From Treponema denticola (GTDB lineage: Bacteria > Spirochaetota > Spirochaetia > Treponematales > Treponemataceae): a stretch of 64,000 bases of DNA. Below the pieces are notes generated by a model that saw only the letters and a list, made by a program, of their open reading frames with translations, was not told the DNA's origin and made no database searches. The translations under genes were made by a program, and so were the position numbers. Positions 1 to 10,344 of this stretch are shown piece after piece (position 1 is the first letter of the stretch; each line of letters opens with the position of its first letter). Location: the NCBI RefSeq assembly GCF_024181405.1, contig NZ_CP051302.1, positions 1,612,001-1,676,000 on the forward strand, read 5' to 3'.

Positions 1-835
1 TTACGGTAAAGGAAATATCTTCAAGCACGGGTGCATATTTTGTTTTTAAGTTTTCTATTTTTAAAAAATCTTCTCCGGGGACATTATCCACATCGGGGAA
101 ACGCTTATCCAGAGAGCGGCCTACCATGGCCGAAATAATTTCGTTCATATCCGTTTCGGCTACGGGCTTTGAAAGAATCATCTTACCGTCCCGTAAAACG
201 GCAACCTCATCGCAAACCTCAAAAACCTCATCCATCTTATGCGAAATATAAATAAATGAAACGCCTTTTTTTTGTAAGGCTCTTATTATCGAAAAAAGTT
301 TTTTTACCTCCCTCTCGGTTAAAGAAGATGTCGGCTCATCCAATACGATGAGCTTTGCGTTATAGGAAACAGCCTTCGCTATTTCAACCATCTGCCGCTG
401 TGAAACAGACATGGTACGCATTATTGTTTTGGGATTAACATTCATATTGAGCGAAGCAAAAAGAGAACTTGCAGATTCAAACATTTTTATTTCGTCAACA
501 ATCCCGAAGTTGGTCGGATAGCGTCCTAAAAATAAATTATCTGTAACGGTTCTGTCAAGACAAAGATTCAGTTCTTGATGAACCATAGCAACTCCGCTTT
601 CAAGAGCTTCTTTAGGATTTTTAAATTCGATTGATTTGTTTAATAAAGAAATGGAGCCCTCATCCCGTGTGTATATACCGAAAAGGCACTTCATCATGGT
701 GGATTTTCCTGCTCCGTTTTCGCCCATAAGTCCCATTACGGAGCCTTGTCTTACAGTCAGATCTATACCGTCCAAAACCTTATTCTTTCCGAAAGATTTT
801 GAAAGGTTCTTTATTTCAAGAACTACATCACTCAT
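1..835 (-). CDS. mglA: Galactose/methyl-galactoside ABC importer ATPase MglA (3' end outside window)
   Basis: The complement reads open from ATG at 835 to the window edge (278 codons), so the second half of the protein is missing. Residues about 30-45 hold a Walker A (GENGAGKST), followed by a Q-loop region (MVHQELNL), a signature-like segment (LSVSQRQMVEIAKA) and Walker B (LIVLDEPTSSL). A second ABC unit begins near the edge, as expected for the double-NBD sugar ATPases of the MglA/RbsA type. It sits directly downstream of mglB on the same strand, separated by a hairpin, which fits an mglBAC operon for galactose/glucose import. An AGGAG lies about 13 nt before the ATG, rather far, and an in-frame GTG just upstream is an alternative start. 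The family assignment is secure; the sugar is inferred from MglB. Confidence 0.9.
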   Translation of the reverse strand, partial: MSDVVLEIKNLSKSFGKNKVLDGIDLTVRQGSVMGLMGENGAGKSTMMKCLFGIYTRDEGSISLLNKSIEFKNPKEALESGVAMVHQELNLCLDRTVTDNLFLGRYPTNFGIVDEIKMFESASSLFASLNMNVNPKTIMRTMSVSQRQMVEIAKAVSYNAKLIVLDEPTSSLTEREVKKLFSIIRALQKKGVSFIYISHKMDEVFEVCDEVAVLRDGKMILSKPVAETDMNEIISAMVGRSLDKRFPDVDNVPGEDFLKIENLKTKYAPVLEDISFTV

Positions 836-873
836 CCCAAAGATCACACTCCTTTAAAAGCCCCCTGTTTTGA

Positions 874-906
874 TTTTAAGGCGGGAAGAAAACTCCCGCC
901 TTAAAA
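874..906 (-). promoter_or_regulatory. Intercistronic stem-loop between mglB and mglA
   Basis: A 13-bp perfect inverted repeat (874-886 with 94-106 of the same hundred, i.e. 894-906) encloses a 7-nt loop and carries GGCGGGA/TCCCGCC in its core. It lies between the mglB stop and the mglA start. No uridine run follows it in the mglA direction, so it looks more like an RNA-stabilising or attenuating hairpin that would let the binding protein be made in excess over the ATPase than a full terminator. Confidence 0.6.
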
Positions 907-946
907 AACCATCAAAGATTAATGGCAATCTTAAATTTAAGATTCA

Positions 947-2220
<1,274 letters not shown>

Positions 2221-2241
2221 CATAGCCTTAAATCCTTTACC

Positions 2242-2270
2242 TAGAAACAATTTTGAAAAACTGATATAAT
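2242..2270 (+). promoter_or_regulatory. Promoter of acyl-ACP thioesterase, predicted leaderless start
   Basis: An extended -10 (TGATATAAT, core 2265-2270) lies 17 bp from TAGAAA (2242-2247). Transcription would start at about 2277, one base before the ATG at 2278, and there is no Shine-Dalgarno sequence. It is one of several such starts in this window. Confidence 0.55.
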
Positions 2271-2277
2271 TCGACCT

Positions 2278-3156
2278 ATGATTATTGATAATAAATACAG
2301 TGTACGTCATAAGATTCTCACAGGAAACATAGACGGAAAATGCAGGGCTACACCCATGGAATTTGCGATTTTGATGCAGGAATTGGCGGCAGGTCATTAC
2401 AGCACGACAGGCCTTTCCGTTCCGCATTTGCAAAAAATGGGCTTAACATGGGTTATCACAAAACAGCATTTTGAAATTACCGAATACCCTCTTTGGATGG
2501 ATGATTTAATCGTTCAAACTTGGGCTCAGCCGCCTAAGGGCTTTTTTTGCTTTAGGGATTTTGCCTTCTTTTATGCAAAAAACGGAAAAAAAACTTCTAT
2601 CGATGAGGCTTTTGAAGAAAAATGCCGTATCGAAGAAGGAAGAGAAAAAAGCTTATCTATAGAAGAAGAATTTAAAGAGCTTAAACAACCTATCTTTCGT
2701 GCAAGTTCTTGTTGGGTAATATTGAACTCAGAAACAGGACAGCCTGTAAAGCCGGATGAAAAAACTATGGGAAATTTAGCCTTTAATGAAGATCACTTGG
2801 AAGGCAAGGTGTTTGCAAAAATTCCTGCATGCGAAAACCGGGATACCGAAGAAAGATTCCGGCCCAACCTCTTGGATATAGACATGAATTCTCATGTAAA
2901 CAATTTAAACTATTTAAGATGGATTCTGTCATACATGGATGCAGACTTTTGTAAGGGAAAATTATTAAAGACCCTTGATACCAATTTTGTTTCATCGGCC
3001 ATGTACGGAGAAGAGCTTATATGCAGATCAAGCCGATCGGAAAATATCTGCATTCATTCCATAATAAGGGCAAAAGACGGAAGCGAGGTATTTAAAGCTC
3101 GCTCAGAATGGGCTGACGAAAATGATCTTTCCCGAACACTAAATTTATCTGACTAA
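2278..3156 (+). CDS. Acyl-ACP thioesterase (FatA/FatB-like)
   Basis: This 292-residue protein has the double hot-dog layout of acyl-[acyl-carrier-protein] thioesterases, which release free fatty acids from ACP. The first hot-dog carries MQELAAGHYSTTG and LTWVITKQHFEI. The second starts near residue 195 with the catalytic-type motif DIDMNSHVNNLNYLRWIL, holding the Asn and His expected in this family. Its 3' end overlaps the convergent signal peptidase gene by 12 bp. The promoter -10 sits right against the ATG and no ribosome-binding site is visible, so translation is probably leaderless. It could serve lipid recycling or branched fatty-acid release; chain-length preference is not visible. Confidence 0.88.
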   Translation: MIIDNKYSVRHKILTGNIDGKCRATPMEFAILMQELAAGHYSTTGLSVPHLQKMGLTWVITKQHFEITEYPLWMDDLIVQTWAQPPKGFFCFRDFAFFYAKNGKKTSIDEAFEEKCRIEEGREKSLSIEEEFKELKQPIFRASSCWVILNSETGQPVKPDEKTMGNLAFNEDHLEGKVFAKIPACENRDTEERFRPNLLDIDMNSHVNNLNYLRWILSYMDADFCKGKLLKTLDTNFVSSAMYGEELICRSSRSENICIHSIIRAKDGSEVFKARSEWADENDLSRTLNLSD

Positions 3157-4830
3157 ACCGAAGCGGGCTCTGGGAAAAAGAATTAGATTTACCGTTCCAA
3201 GCATTCTTGAAGAATGAATATAGCGGGGTGCTACATTTGTTACAAACATCATCGACATGGCATCATCCTTGTTAAGGGCTTCCAAGTGGTATTGATATTC
3301 ATGCCTCATATCCGTGGAATTAAAACGGTTATCCCCCATCATAAAATAGCAGTTTTCGGGGATGAACTCTTCTTCACCCTTAGGGAATTCGTCCATGTTT
3401 CTTTGAGATGAGAGGGCTAAATAGTAGAGGTATTCACCGAGCTCGTTTATAATAGCTTGGCGTTCCGCATCCGAAGAAAAAACCGCATCACTGACATTAG
3501 CCTTATAAAGTTCGGCATTCCGTACAAGGAGCTTTCCAAATCCGAGTTTAATAAGAACATTGAGTTGAGCATTTCTCATCTCATATAAGTTGTAGGAATT
3601 TTTTTCGGCAGATTTTTTCCATGAAGTTAAAAAGTTTTCAAACCACATAAGCCCGCCGTCCGTCGTCAAAATCTTTGAGGCTATCACTTCGTTATCTCTG
3701 GCCATTTGAGTAACAAGGTACTGACCTTTGCTTAAAAAATCTTTGGCCGAAAACACCTTATCGGGCTTAGACTTTATTTCTTTCATCTTTTTAATAAGGG
3801 CAAGGGCTTCCTTTTCGGCCTCATCGAAATCAACCTTTGCCCGCCAAGCCTCTACCGATTGAAGGCGGTTTAAATCTTCGGTATTCATTTTTATGTCTTT
3901 TACATATTTTAAGCTTGACCGGGGCAGCTTGGATAAATCCCAAACGGCATAAGCACTTTCATCAAGGGCTTTAAAATCCTTTTCTCCGGCTTTTTTTATG
4001 TAGAGCACTCCATCTACAAGCATTAACTTTTCTCCGCTTAAGCCCACAATCCTTTTTACCAAGGGGTCAGCCTTGATCTTTCCGTTTTCATCCTTATTGA
4101 TATTTACCGTAGTGAGGGTCAGGTACTGCACCAGCTGAGATGCAAAAAATTTAAGCTCGTTATTCGGGTCATCTTCATAATGAGGATTGCGGATTATAAC
4201 CACATCCCCCCTCTTATAATTATAAATTTGAGGAAACCGGAATGAAGAAAGAGGAAAGGTCGGCCCTGCAGCAACTTTAAAGCCTGCGACCCTGTCCCCT
4301 ATCATAAACTGCTGAACCATAGATTCCGAAGGAATAACATAGAGCTGCAAAACAAAAACGGTAAAAAGGAGAACTACACAGGCAGCCTGCAAGATGGAAT
4401 CGGCCCAATCTAAAATTTCCGAAATAAGAGAACGTTTTTTCTTAGGTATCGCGGGCAATTCCGGAAAGTATTTCGGCAGCCTCTTATCCTTTAATCTAAA
4501 CAAAAGCACTCTATTATAAATAACTAAGGCAAACCAATAGACGGCTAAAATTGCATCAAGCACAGACCTATCCTGTTCGGCTTGAACAGCCCTGGATATA
4601 ATAAAGCAAGCCATAAAAATATACGGCACATATTCCATAGTTTTACGCATTATGAACAAGTCTCTCACGGTCTTCTTTTTAAAAAAAGAAAATATACAAA
4701 AAGCCATCCAAAGAGAATAAGCCGCACCTAAGACCACTGCAATCACAGCAATACTTGAGGCATTTTTTATAATTAGTAAAATTGAAAATAAAAAACTTAA
4801 AACCGGTTCCGCATAAAAAAGGATAGACAT
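3145..4830 (-). CDS. lepB: Signal peptidase I with large insertion
   Basis: This 561-residue type I (S26) signal peptidase removes Sec and Tat signal peptides at the outer face of the inner membrane. Several membrane segments precede the catalytic part. Box B (IPSESM) gives the nucleophile Ser170, box C is RGDVVIIRNPHY, box D (LVKRIVGLSGEKL) gives the general-base Lys259, and box E is MMGDNRFNSTDMR near residue 510. The protein is much longer than the usual 170-330 residues because about 240 residues of mainly helical, charged sequence separate boxes D and E. An AGGAG precedes the ATG. All catalytic boxes are intact, so it should be active; the role of the insertion is unknown. Confidence 0.92.
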   Translation of the reverse strand: MSILFYAEPVLSFLFSILLIIKNASSIAVIAVVLGAAYSLWMAFCIFSFFKKKTVRDLFIMRKTMEYVPYIFMACFIISRAVQAEQDRSVLDAILAVYWFALVIYNRVLLFRLKDKRLPKYFPELPAIPKKKRSLISEILDWADSILQAACVVLLFTVFVLQLYVIPSESMVQQFMIGDRVAGFKVAAGPTFPLSSFRFPQIYNYKRGDVVIIRNPHYEDDPNNELKFFASQLVQYLTLTTVNINKDENGKIKADPLVKRIVGLSGEKLMLVDGVLYIKKAGEKDFKALDESAYAVWDLSKLPRSSLKYVKDIKMNTEDLNRLQSVEAWRAKVDFDEAEKEALALIKKMKEIKSKPDKVFSAKDFLSKGQYLVTQMARDNEVIASKILTTDGGLMWFENFLTSWKKSAEKNSYNLYEMRNAQLNVLIKLGFGKLLVRNAELYKANVSDAVFSSDAERQAIINELGEYLYYLALSSQRNMDEFPKGEEEFIPENCYFMMGDNRFNSTDMRHEYQYHLEALNKDDAMSMMFVTNVAPRYIHSSRMLGTVNLILFPRARFGLVR

Positions 4831-5057
4831 GAAAACTCCTAGTAATTTATATAAACAGCTTATAAAAACATCAGCTTTTAAAAGCGGCCCTATTGCTATC
4901 TAAACAAAATCAAGGCCCATAAGAAACAGAGTATATCACTTTTTTGTATTTTATGCTAGAGTTCGAGCGTTTTAAAAAAAATCCGGCCTATAGATTTTTT
5001 TAAGCAAAAGGGGTAAAATAAACGCCTTAAAAAGTTTTTATTGGAGTTGATAAAATT

Positions 5058-6845
5058 ATGAAGATGACGCAGATGTATATGCCTACCTTACGAGAAATCC
5101 CGAATGAGGCTGTTGTTGAAAGTCACAAGCTGCTTTTGCGGGCAGGAATGATAAGAAATTTGGCTAACGGGCTTTTTGCCTATTTGCCCCTCGGCTTAAA
5201 AGCCTTTAGAAAGGTAGAAAAAATTATCAGGGAAGAAATGGATGCAATAGGCTGTCTCGAATTTAAGCCTCCCGTAATTGTTCCGGGTGAAATTTGGCAA
5301 GAATCGGGAAGATGGGACTCGATGGGGCCTGAACTTTTGCGTATTAAAAACCGCCTAAATCAAGAATTGGTAGTAAGCCCTACGGACGAAGAAGCCTTTA
5401 CTGCTCTTTTAAAGAATGAGTTGTCTTCCTATAAGCACTATCCTGTTTTGGCTTATCAAATAAATACAAAATACCGCGATGAAATCCGCCCCCGATACGG
5501 ACTTATGAGAACCCGCGAATTTACTATGAAAGATGCCTATTCTTTCCATACAAACGATAAAAGTTTAGACGAAGCCTATCTCAGCTTTGAAAAAGCTTAT
5601 ATAAAGATTTTTAAGCGCTGCGGTCTTACGGTAATAGGAGTAAAGGCCGACTCAGGTGCTATGGGAGGAAGCGGTTCTCAGGAGTTCATGGTAGAATCTT
5701 CCGTTGGTGACGACACCCTCCTCATCTGCCCTTCTTGCGGCTATGCAGCAAATGAAGAAAAGGCAGCCTGTGCGCCCGATAAACAGCCGGAAAACGGAAA
5801 TACCTCCCAAGATTCAACCCCGGTTATGGAAGAAATCGATACGCCTGATGTGAGGACAATAGAGGCCTTAGCTTCTTTTTTAAAAAGGCCCAGTGATTGC
5901 CTTATTAAGGCCTTAATTTACCGTATAGAGAATTCCGAAGTCCTTGCTGCAAAGACAGCGGACAATAAGCATAAAAACGGTATTGATGGGGGACAGCTGG
6001 TTGCGGTTTGTATAAGGGGTGACTTGGAAGTAAACGAAGCAAAGTTAAAATCTGCTCTTAAAGCATCTGAAGCCGTTCTTACAAGTGATAGAGAGGTAGA
6101 AGAAGTTACGGGAACTGTTATAGGTTTTATCGGCCCAGCAGGTTTAAAAAATATTCCGATCATAGCCGATGAAAGCGTTATGCTGATGCACGATACGGTA
6201 ACCGGAGCCTTAAAAAGGGATAAGCATTTAATTCATGTAGAACCTTTACGGGATTTTACCCCCGATTATATCTTTGACCTCCGCACGGTAAGGGCCGGAG
6301 ATAAGTGTGCGGTTTGCGGTACCGCCCTTTACACCAAAAAGGGAAACGAACTCGGACACATCTTTAAGCTGGGATATAAATACACAAAGGCTATGAATAT
6401 GACCTATCTCGATGAAAACGGAAAACAACAGCACCCTTCCATGGGCTGCTACGGCATAGGTCTTGATCGGCTTACAGCTTCAATTGTCGAAGAACACCAT
6501 GATGAAGACGGAATAATCTGGCCCATGACTATCGCCCCCTTCCAAGTTGCTATAGTTCCCATAAAATACGAGGGAGAAATGCAAAAGGAAGCCGACCGTC
6601 TCTACGAAGAATGCAAAAAAAGAGGAATTGAAGCCCTCTTAGATGACCGAAAAGAAAGGACAGGCGTTAAGTTTAAGGATATGGACCTTATAGGCATTCC
6701 GATAAGGCTTGTAGTCGGCGAAAAAAATCTTCCCAATATCGAATTTAAGCTTAGAAAGGCGGGAGAAAGCAGCTTAATCGATAAAGACAAGGTTGTAGAC
6801 TTAGTTGAAAAAACCGTAAAAGAAGAACTTGCAAAATTAAACTAG
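5058..6845 (+). CDS. proS: Prolyl-tRNA synthetase (bacterial type, with editing domain)
   Basis: This 595-residue class II aminoacyl-tRNA synthetase charges tRNA-Pro. The N-terminus has the ProRS motif 1 region (LPLGLKAFRKVEKIIREEM). Motif 2 is seen around RPRYGLMRTREFTMKDAYSF and motif 3 is GCYGIGLDRLTASIVEEHH. Between motifs 2 and 3 lies the INS (YbaK-like) domain, about residues 230-400, which deacylates mischarged Ala-tRNA-Pro. A C-terminal anticodon-binding domain (VPIKYEGEMQKEADRLYEE) completes the protein. The length is usual for the bacterial form. GGAG lies 11 nt before the ATG; a second in-frame ATG two codons later is an alternative. Confidence 0.97.
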   Translation: MKMTQMYMPTLREIPNEAVVESHKLLLRAGMIRNLANGLFAYLPLGLKAFRKVEKIIREEMDAIGCLEFKPPVIVPGEIWQESGRWDSMGPELLRIKNRLNQELVVSPTDEEAFTALLKNELSSYKHYPVLAYQINTKYRDEIRPRYGLMRTREFTMKDAYSFHTNDKSLDEAYLSFEKAYIKIFKRCGLTVIGVKADSGAMGGSGSQEFMVESSVGDDTLLICPSCGYAANEEKAACAPDKQPENGNTSQDSTPVMEEIDTPDVRTIEALASFLKRPSDCLIKALIYRIENSEVLAAKTADNKHKNGIDGGQLVAVCIRGDLEVNEAKLKSALKASEAVLTSDREVEEVTGTVIGFIGPAGLKNIPIIADESVMLMHDTVTGALKRDKHLIHVEPLRDFTPDYIFDLRTVRAGDKCAVCGTALYTKKGNELGHIFKLGYKYTKAMNMTYLDENGKQQHPSMGCYGIGLDRLTASIVEEHHDEDGIIWPMTIAPFQVAIVPIKYEGEMQKEADRLYEECKKRGIEALLDDRKERTGVKFKDMDLIGIPIRLVVGEKNLPNIEFKLRKAGESSLIDKDKVVDLVEKTVKEELAKLN

Positions 6846-6856
6846 AGGATTTTTAA

Positions 6857-7891
6857 ATGAAAAAAATTTTAAGTTTTGGTTTTCTACTTTTTTTTCTCTT
6901 CACGGCAGAAGGTTTTAAGCTCATAGCCGAAGAAAAATCGGCATGGGAGGGAACGGAATCGGGAGATTACCTTATTTATCAGGACCTTTCGTGGAAAGAA
7001 CCGACATGGGCCGGCTTTTTATATTACAACGATAATACGATAGGCAGTTTTGTATACACTTCAAACGGAAGAACTGTTGCAAAAGTTCTATTTAGCGGGG
7101 AAATTCTAAACGGAGAATTCGTAATTACAGGCCAAAACAATATTTCGGGTATTAACACCGATCCGGCCTACACCTATGCGGTAAACTATCTTATGGGAAT
7201 GCTCCCGAAACTCTACGCGTGGAAGTCTCAAAATTTGATTGAAAGCCTTATAATAAAAACCGGTTCTAAAATAGTAGATGAAGAACAATTCGGAGGGGAA
7301 AGCGAAGTAAAATTCCAGTCCTACATTCCCCTTTTTCATGTAAAAGAAATTTTAGATTCCAATAAGGAAAAAGCATTTGAGTTGGTCGAAATGGGAAAAA
7401 TCAGGGACGAAAAAACTTTTTTTGATTTTAAACCTCTCGAAGATGCTAAACCGCTTGAGTCCAAATTCGTTTTAAACTCCAAGGCAAAAAAAGAAACAAA
7501 AACTGTTGACGGAGTTAAACTTTCGTTGGACAGCCAATGGAAGCAGATAGCAGACAATTCTTTTTTAATGGGAAACGAAGCTTTTTTAAACATAAATACG
7601 GTAGATTTAAAACCTGTCCCTGATATAAGCGGAAAGGAAACCGATTTTTTGATAAGATATTTTTCTTCGTCGGGAGAGGCTTCTAAGGTGCTAGCAAAAA
7701 ATACAAATATAACAGGTTCCAAGCAAAAATTTAAAATCATAAACAGCGTCTATGATCTTGAAACAAAAAGCGTCAAACACGATATTAAATTGGTAATAAA
7801 AAAAGAAAAATCAAAATATACTGTAGTAAGCTTGACCGTCGATAAATCTTCGTATCAAAAATACAAAGACTATTTTGACGGCTTATTTTAA
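6857..7891 (+). CDS. Exported protein of unknown function
   Basis: This 344-residue protein begins with a clear signal peptide (Lys-Lys then FLLFFLFTAEGF), without a lipobox, so it is probably periplasmic. I recognise no family. The middle contains a segment that sets out a predicted beta-rich body (SWKEPTWAGFLYYND, NGRTVAKVLFSGEIL), and the C-terminal half ends in alternating charged strands. It begins 11 nt after proS and ends 19 nt before the acyltransferase, so it is probably co-transcribed with both. AGAGGA lies at a suitable distance from the start. No catalytic motif is evident. Confidence 0.7.
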   Translation: MKKILSFGFLLFFLFTAEGFKLIAEEKSAWEGTESGDYLIYQDLSWKEPTWAGFLYYNDNTIGSFVYTSNGRTVAKVLFSGEILNGEFVITGQNNISGINTDPAYTYAVNYLMGMLPKLYAWKSQNLIESLIIKTGSKIVDEEQFGGESEVKFQSYIPLFHVKEILDSNKEKAFELVEMGKIRDEKTFFDFKPLEDAKPLESKFVLNSKAKKETKTVDGVKLSLDSQWKQIADNSFLMGNEAFLNINTVDLKPVPDISGKETDFLIRYFSSSGEASKVLAKNTNITGSKQKFKIINSVYDLETKSVKHDIKLVIKKEKSKYTVVSLTVDKSSYQKYKDYFDGLF

Positions 7892-7910
7892 AAATTTATG
7901 GAGGTGCAAA

Positions 7911-8795
7911 ATGCAGCAAACTTTAATGGAATATGTAAAAGACATTTTACCTGAAATTGCAAAACACACGATGAAAAATCCGGAAGTTACGCCCGAAAAT
8001 GTATTACAAAAGGGAAATCCCGCCCTGTCTAAAATTCTTGATGACATGGTAGACGATCTCGCCCTTGAAAATTCGGAGTTTAGGCATCCCGAACACTTGA
8101 AAGAATTTTTAGATGAGGTAAATAAGGGAAAAAAAGGCATAATCCTTGCAGAACACTACAGCAATATGGATTATCCGGCTTTTATAAATTTAATGAAAAA
8201 AACCGGTACTAAAGGAACGGAGCTTGCCGAAAAATGCATCGCAATGGCCGGGCTAAAACTGGGAGAAGACAATCCATATGTTGCAGCCTTTGCAAGCGCC
8301 TATGACCGCATTTATATCTATCCCAGCCGTTCCATCAAATCGATTAAAGACCCTGAAGTTTTGGCAGAAGAATTAAAACGGAGCAAGATGATAAACCTTG
8401 CTTCAATGCGGGCACTTGAAAAAGCAAAAGAAGAAGGAAGGGTAATTCTTGTATATCCTGCAGGAACCCGATACCGCCCCGGAAAACCCGAAACAAAAAA
8501 AGGTGTAAAAGAAATAGATTCCTATATTAAAATGTCCGATATAATGCTCTTGGTTTCAAGTAACGGAAACTGTTTGCGTATTTCGGATTCGGGAGATATG
8601 ACCGAGGATACTGTTTGGAAGGATAGGCTCATCTTTGATGCAAGCCCCGTCATAAACTGTGAAGAATATAGAGAAAAAGTAAAGGCTGAACATCAAGACC
8701 TTACAGGCATAGATAAAAAGCAGGCCGTAGTTGATCAGGTAATGGCAGACCTTGAAAAGATGCACGAAGCAAACGAAATCGGACGGCTAAACTAA
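7911..8795 (+). CDS. Glycerol-3-phosphate / lysophosphatidate acyltransferase family protein
   Basis: The start at 7911 is chosen because GGAGGT sits 5 nt upstream; an earlier in-frame ATG at 7875 lies inside the preceding gene and has no such site. The 294-residue product has the PlsC/GPAT catalytic motif H-x4-D (EHYSNMD, His82 and Asp87) and the later block VYPAGTRYRPGK, equivalent to the FPEG-type block. No long hydrophobic segments are seen, which recalls the soluble plant-type glycerol-3-phosphate acyltransferases more than membrane PlsB. The expected reaction is transfer of an acyl group to glycerol-3-phosphate or its lyso product in phospholipid synthesis. The acceptor is not certain. 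Confidence 0.82.
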   Translation: MQQTLMEYVKDILPEIAKHTMKNPEVTPENVLQKGNPALSKILDDMVDDLALENSEFRHPEHLKEFLDEVNKGKKGIILAEHYSNMDYPAFINLMKKTGTKGTELAEKCIAMAGLKLGEDNPYVAAFASAYDRIYIYPSRSIKSIKDPEVLAEELKRSKMINLASMRALEKAKEEGRVILVYPAGTRYRPGKPETKKGVKEIDSYIKMSDIMLLVSSNGNCLRISDSGDMTEDTVWKDRLIFDASPVINCEEYREKVKAEHQDLTGIDKKQAVVDQVMADLEKMHEANEIGRLN

Positions 8796-8809
8796 AATAG
8801 GAGAAGATT

Positions 8810-9217
8810 GTGACGCATACGTTCTATGTAGAAGTTCGAAGCTACGAGCTTGACGCTTATAATCATGTAAACAACTCGGTTTACCTAAACTATCTGGAAC
8901 ATGCCAGAATGCAGTTTTTAAAAAAAATAGGTTTTGATTATGTAGGGATGATTGAAGAAGGCTACATGCTCTATGTATCCCACATAGATATTAAATACAA
9001 GCACTCTGCCAAACTTTACGATAAACTGGCCATTGAGGTTACTCACATCGATTTGGGTAAGGTTTCCGGAACCTTTTTGCAGGTTATAAAAAATGAAGAA
9101 GGTAAAGTCTGTGCAGAGGCAAAGGTAACGTGGGCCTGTGTGGACAGCACCGGACGTCCCGTTAAAATACCCGAAAAATACTTGGTCCCGGGGCTGGAGC
9201 CCGAGCTTCAGCCATAA
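8810..9217 (+). CDS. 4HBT (YbgC/FcbJ-like) acyl-CoA thioesterase
   Basis: This 135-residue single hot-dog protein starts with GTG, 5 nt after GGAG. The motif SYELDAYNHVNNSVYLNYLEHARM contains the catalytic Asp and the HVNN-Y pattern of the 4-hydroxybenzoyl-CoA thioesterase family. It follows the acyltransferase by 14 nt, so the two probably act together in acyl-chain handling or repair. Substrate unknown. Confidence 0.87.
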   Translation: MTHTFYVEVRSYELDAYNHVNNSVYLNYLEHARMQFLKKIGFDYVGMIEEGYMLYVSHIDIKYKHSAKLYDKLAIEVTHIDLGKVSGTFLQVIKNEEGKVCAEAKVTWACVDSTGRPVKIPEKYLVPGLEPELQP

Positions 9218-9242
9218 AAAGTTAATTTTAGCTTATTTTTTA

Positions 9243-9271
9243 TTGACTTAATTTCGGCACAGTATTATATT
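9243..9271 (+). promoter_or_regulatory. Probable promoter of the zinc-binding protein gene
   Basis: TTGACT (9243-9248) and TATATT (9266-9271) are 17 bp apart. The transcript would have a leader of about 33 nt containing TTGGAG before the ATG at 9311. No obvious Zur-type operator palindrome was seen. Confidence 0.5.
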
Positions 9272-9310
9272 CTATTCCGTCTTAAAAAAATATGGAATTT
9301 TGGAGTTTAT

Positions 9311-10282
9311 ATGAAATCTATTTTAAAAACATGTTTATTTATTGCTATCCTTTCATCGGTAAATCTCTTTGCGATGGGAGCAAAGGAAATTCCCGATAAC
9401 GGCAAAAAAAATGTTGCCGTTACCTTCGATGCAATGAAAGAGTTGACTCAGGCAGTTGCAGGGGATAAGGTTAATATTTCGGTTATCATCCCGCCGGGAA
9501 TGGAAGCTCACGACTTTGAACCAAAAGCTAAAGACCTTGCTTTTTTATCGAAGGCCGATATTTTAATCTATAACGGGCTGGGTATGGAGTTTTGGCTTGA
9601 TGAAGCCGTAAAAGCGGTCAACAACAAAAAGCTGATTATGGTCGAGGCTAGCAGCGGAATAGAAGCAATCAAGGCGGGACATCATAACCATGATGAACAT
9701 GGAGAAGACTGCGACTGCGAAGCCTGTGCCGGGCAGCACAAACACGGTAAGGGGCATGAACATTGCCATCACGGAGAATTCGATCCTCATACATGGCTCA
9801 GCCTCTCTTCTGCAAAAATTATGGTTAAAAATATTGAAAATGCTCTGACTACGGCTGACCCTGCAAATGCAAAAAGCTATAAAGAAAATGCAAGTAAATA
9901 CATTGCTGAGCTTGACGAACTTTTAAAAGAATATATCGAGAAATTTTCTAAAGTAAAAAACAAGCACTTTGTAACGGGACACGCAGCCTTCGGATATCTT
10001 TGCAGAGATTTTGACTTGAAGCAAAATTCCGTAACCGATATCTTTAATGAAAACGAACCGAATCCGAAAGAACTTGCAAAACTTGTCGAATATTGCAGAG
10101 AGCACAATGTAAGGGTTATCTTTACGGAAGAAGCGGCAAGCCCCCTTGTTTCAAAAACACTTGCAACAGAGCTTGGAGCCAAGGTTGAAAAAATTTACAC
10201 AATCGAAAGCCCTGAAGATAACAAAGGCTATCTTGAACGCATGAAAACAAATTTAATGCGCATATATGAAAATTTAAAATAA
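9311..10282 (+). CDS. znuA: Zinc/manganese ABC substrate-binding protein (ZnuA/TroA cluster A-I) with His- and Cys-rich loop
   Basis: This 323-residue protein has a Sec signal peptide ending near LFA-MGAKE without a lipobox Cys. It belongs to the SBP_bac_9 family: MEAHDFEPKAKDL and EFDPHTWLSLSSAKIMV supply metal-binding His, VTGHAAFGYL another, and IFTEEAASP the late acidic ligand. Between residues about 117 and 160 lies a loop with about a dozen His and four Cys (segments EDCDCEACAG and KGHEHCHHGEF). His-rich loops are typical of ZnuA, but the Cys cluster is unusual. No permease or ATPase gene adjoins it, so it must work with components encoded elsewhere. It has its own promoter and terminator. 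Confidence 0.88.
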   Translation: MKSILKTCLFIAILSSVNLFAMGAKEIPDNGKKNVAVTFDAMKELTQAVAGDKVNISVIIPPGMEAHDFEPKAKDLAFLSKADILIYNGLGMEFWLDEAVKAVNNKKLIMVEASSGIEAIKAGHHNHDEHGEDCDCEACAGQHKHGKGHEHCHHGEFDPHTWLSLSSAKIMVKNIENALTTADPANAKSYKENASKYIAELDELLKEYIEKFSKVKNKHFVTGHAAFGYLCRDFDLKQNSVTDIFNENEPNPKELAKLVEYCREHNVRVIFTEEAASPLVSKTLATELGAKVEKIYTIESPEDNKGYLERMKTNLMRIYENLK

Positions 10283-10289
10283 AAGGAAC

Positions 10290-10333
10290 GGGCGGGTCTT
10301 TTGATTTTTTTAAAGACCGCCCGGCTCTTTTTG
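10290..10333 (+). terminator. Rho-independent terminator after znuA
   Basis: GGGCGG-TCTTT pairs with AAAGACCGCCC (one bulged G) around an A/T-rich loop, followed by CTCTTTTTG. The next gene starts shortly after with its own TTGGAG site. Confidence 0.75.
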
Positions 10334-10344
10334 TTGGAGAATAA

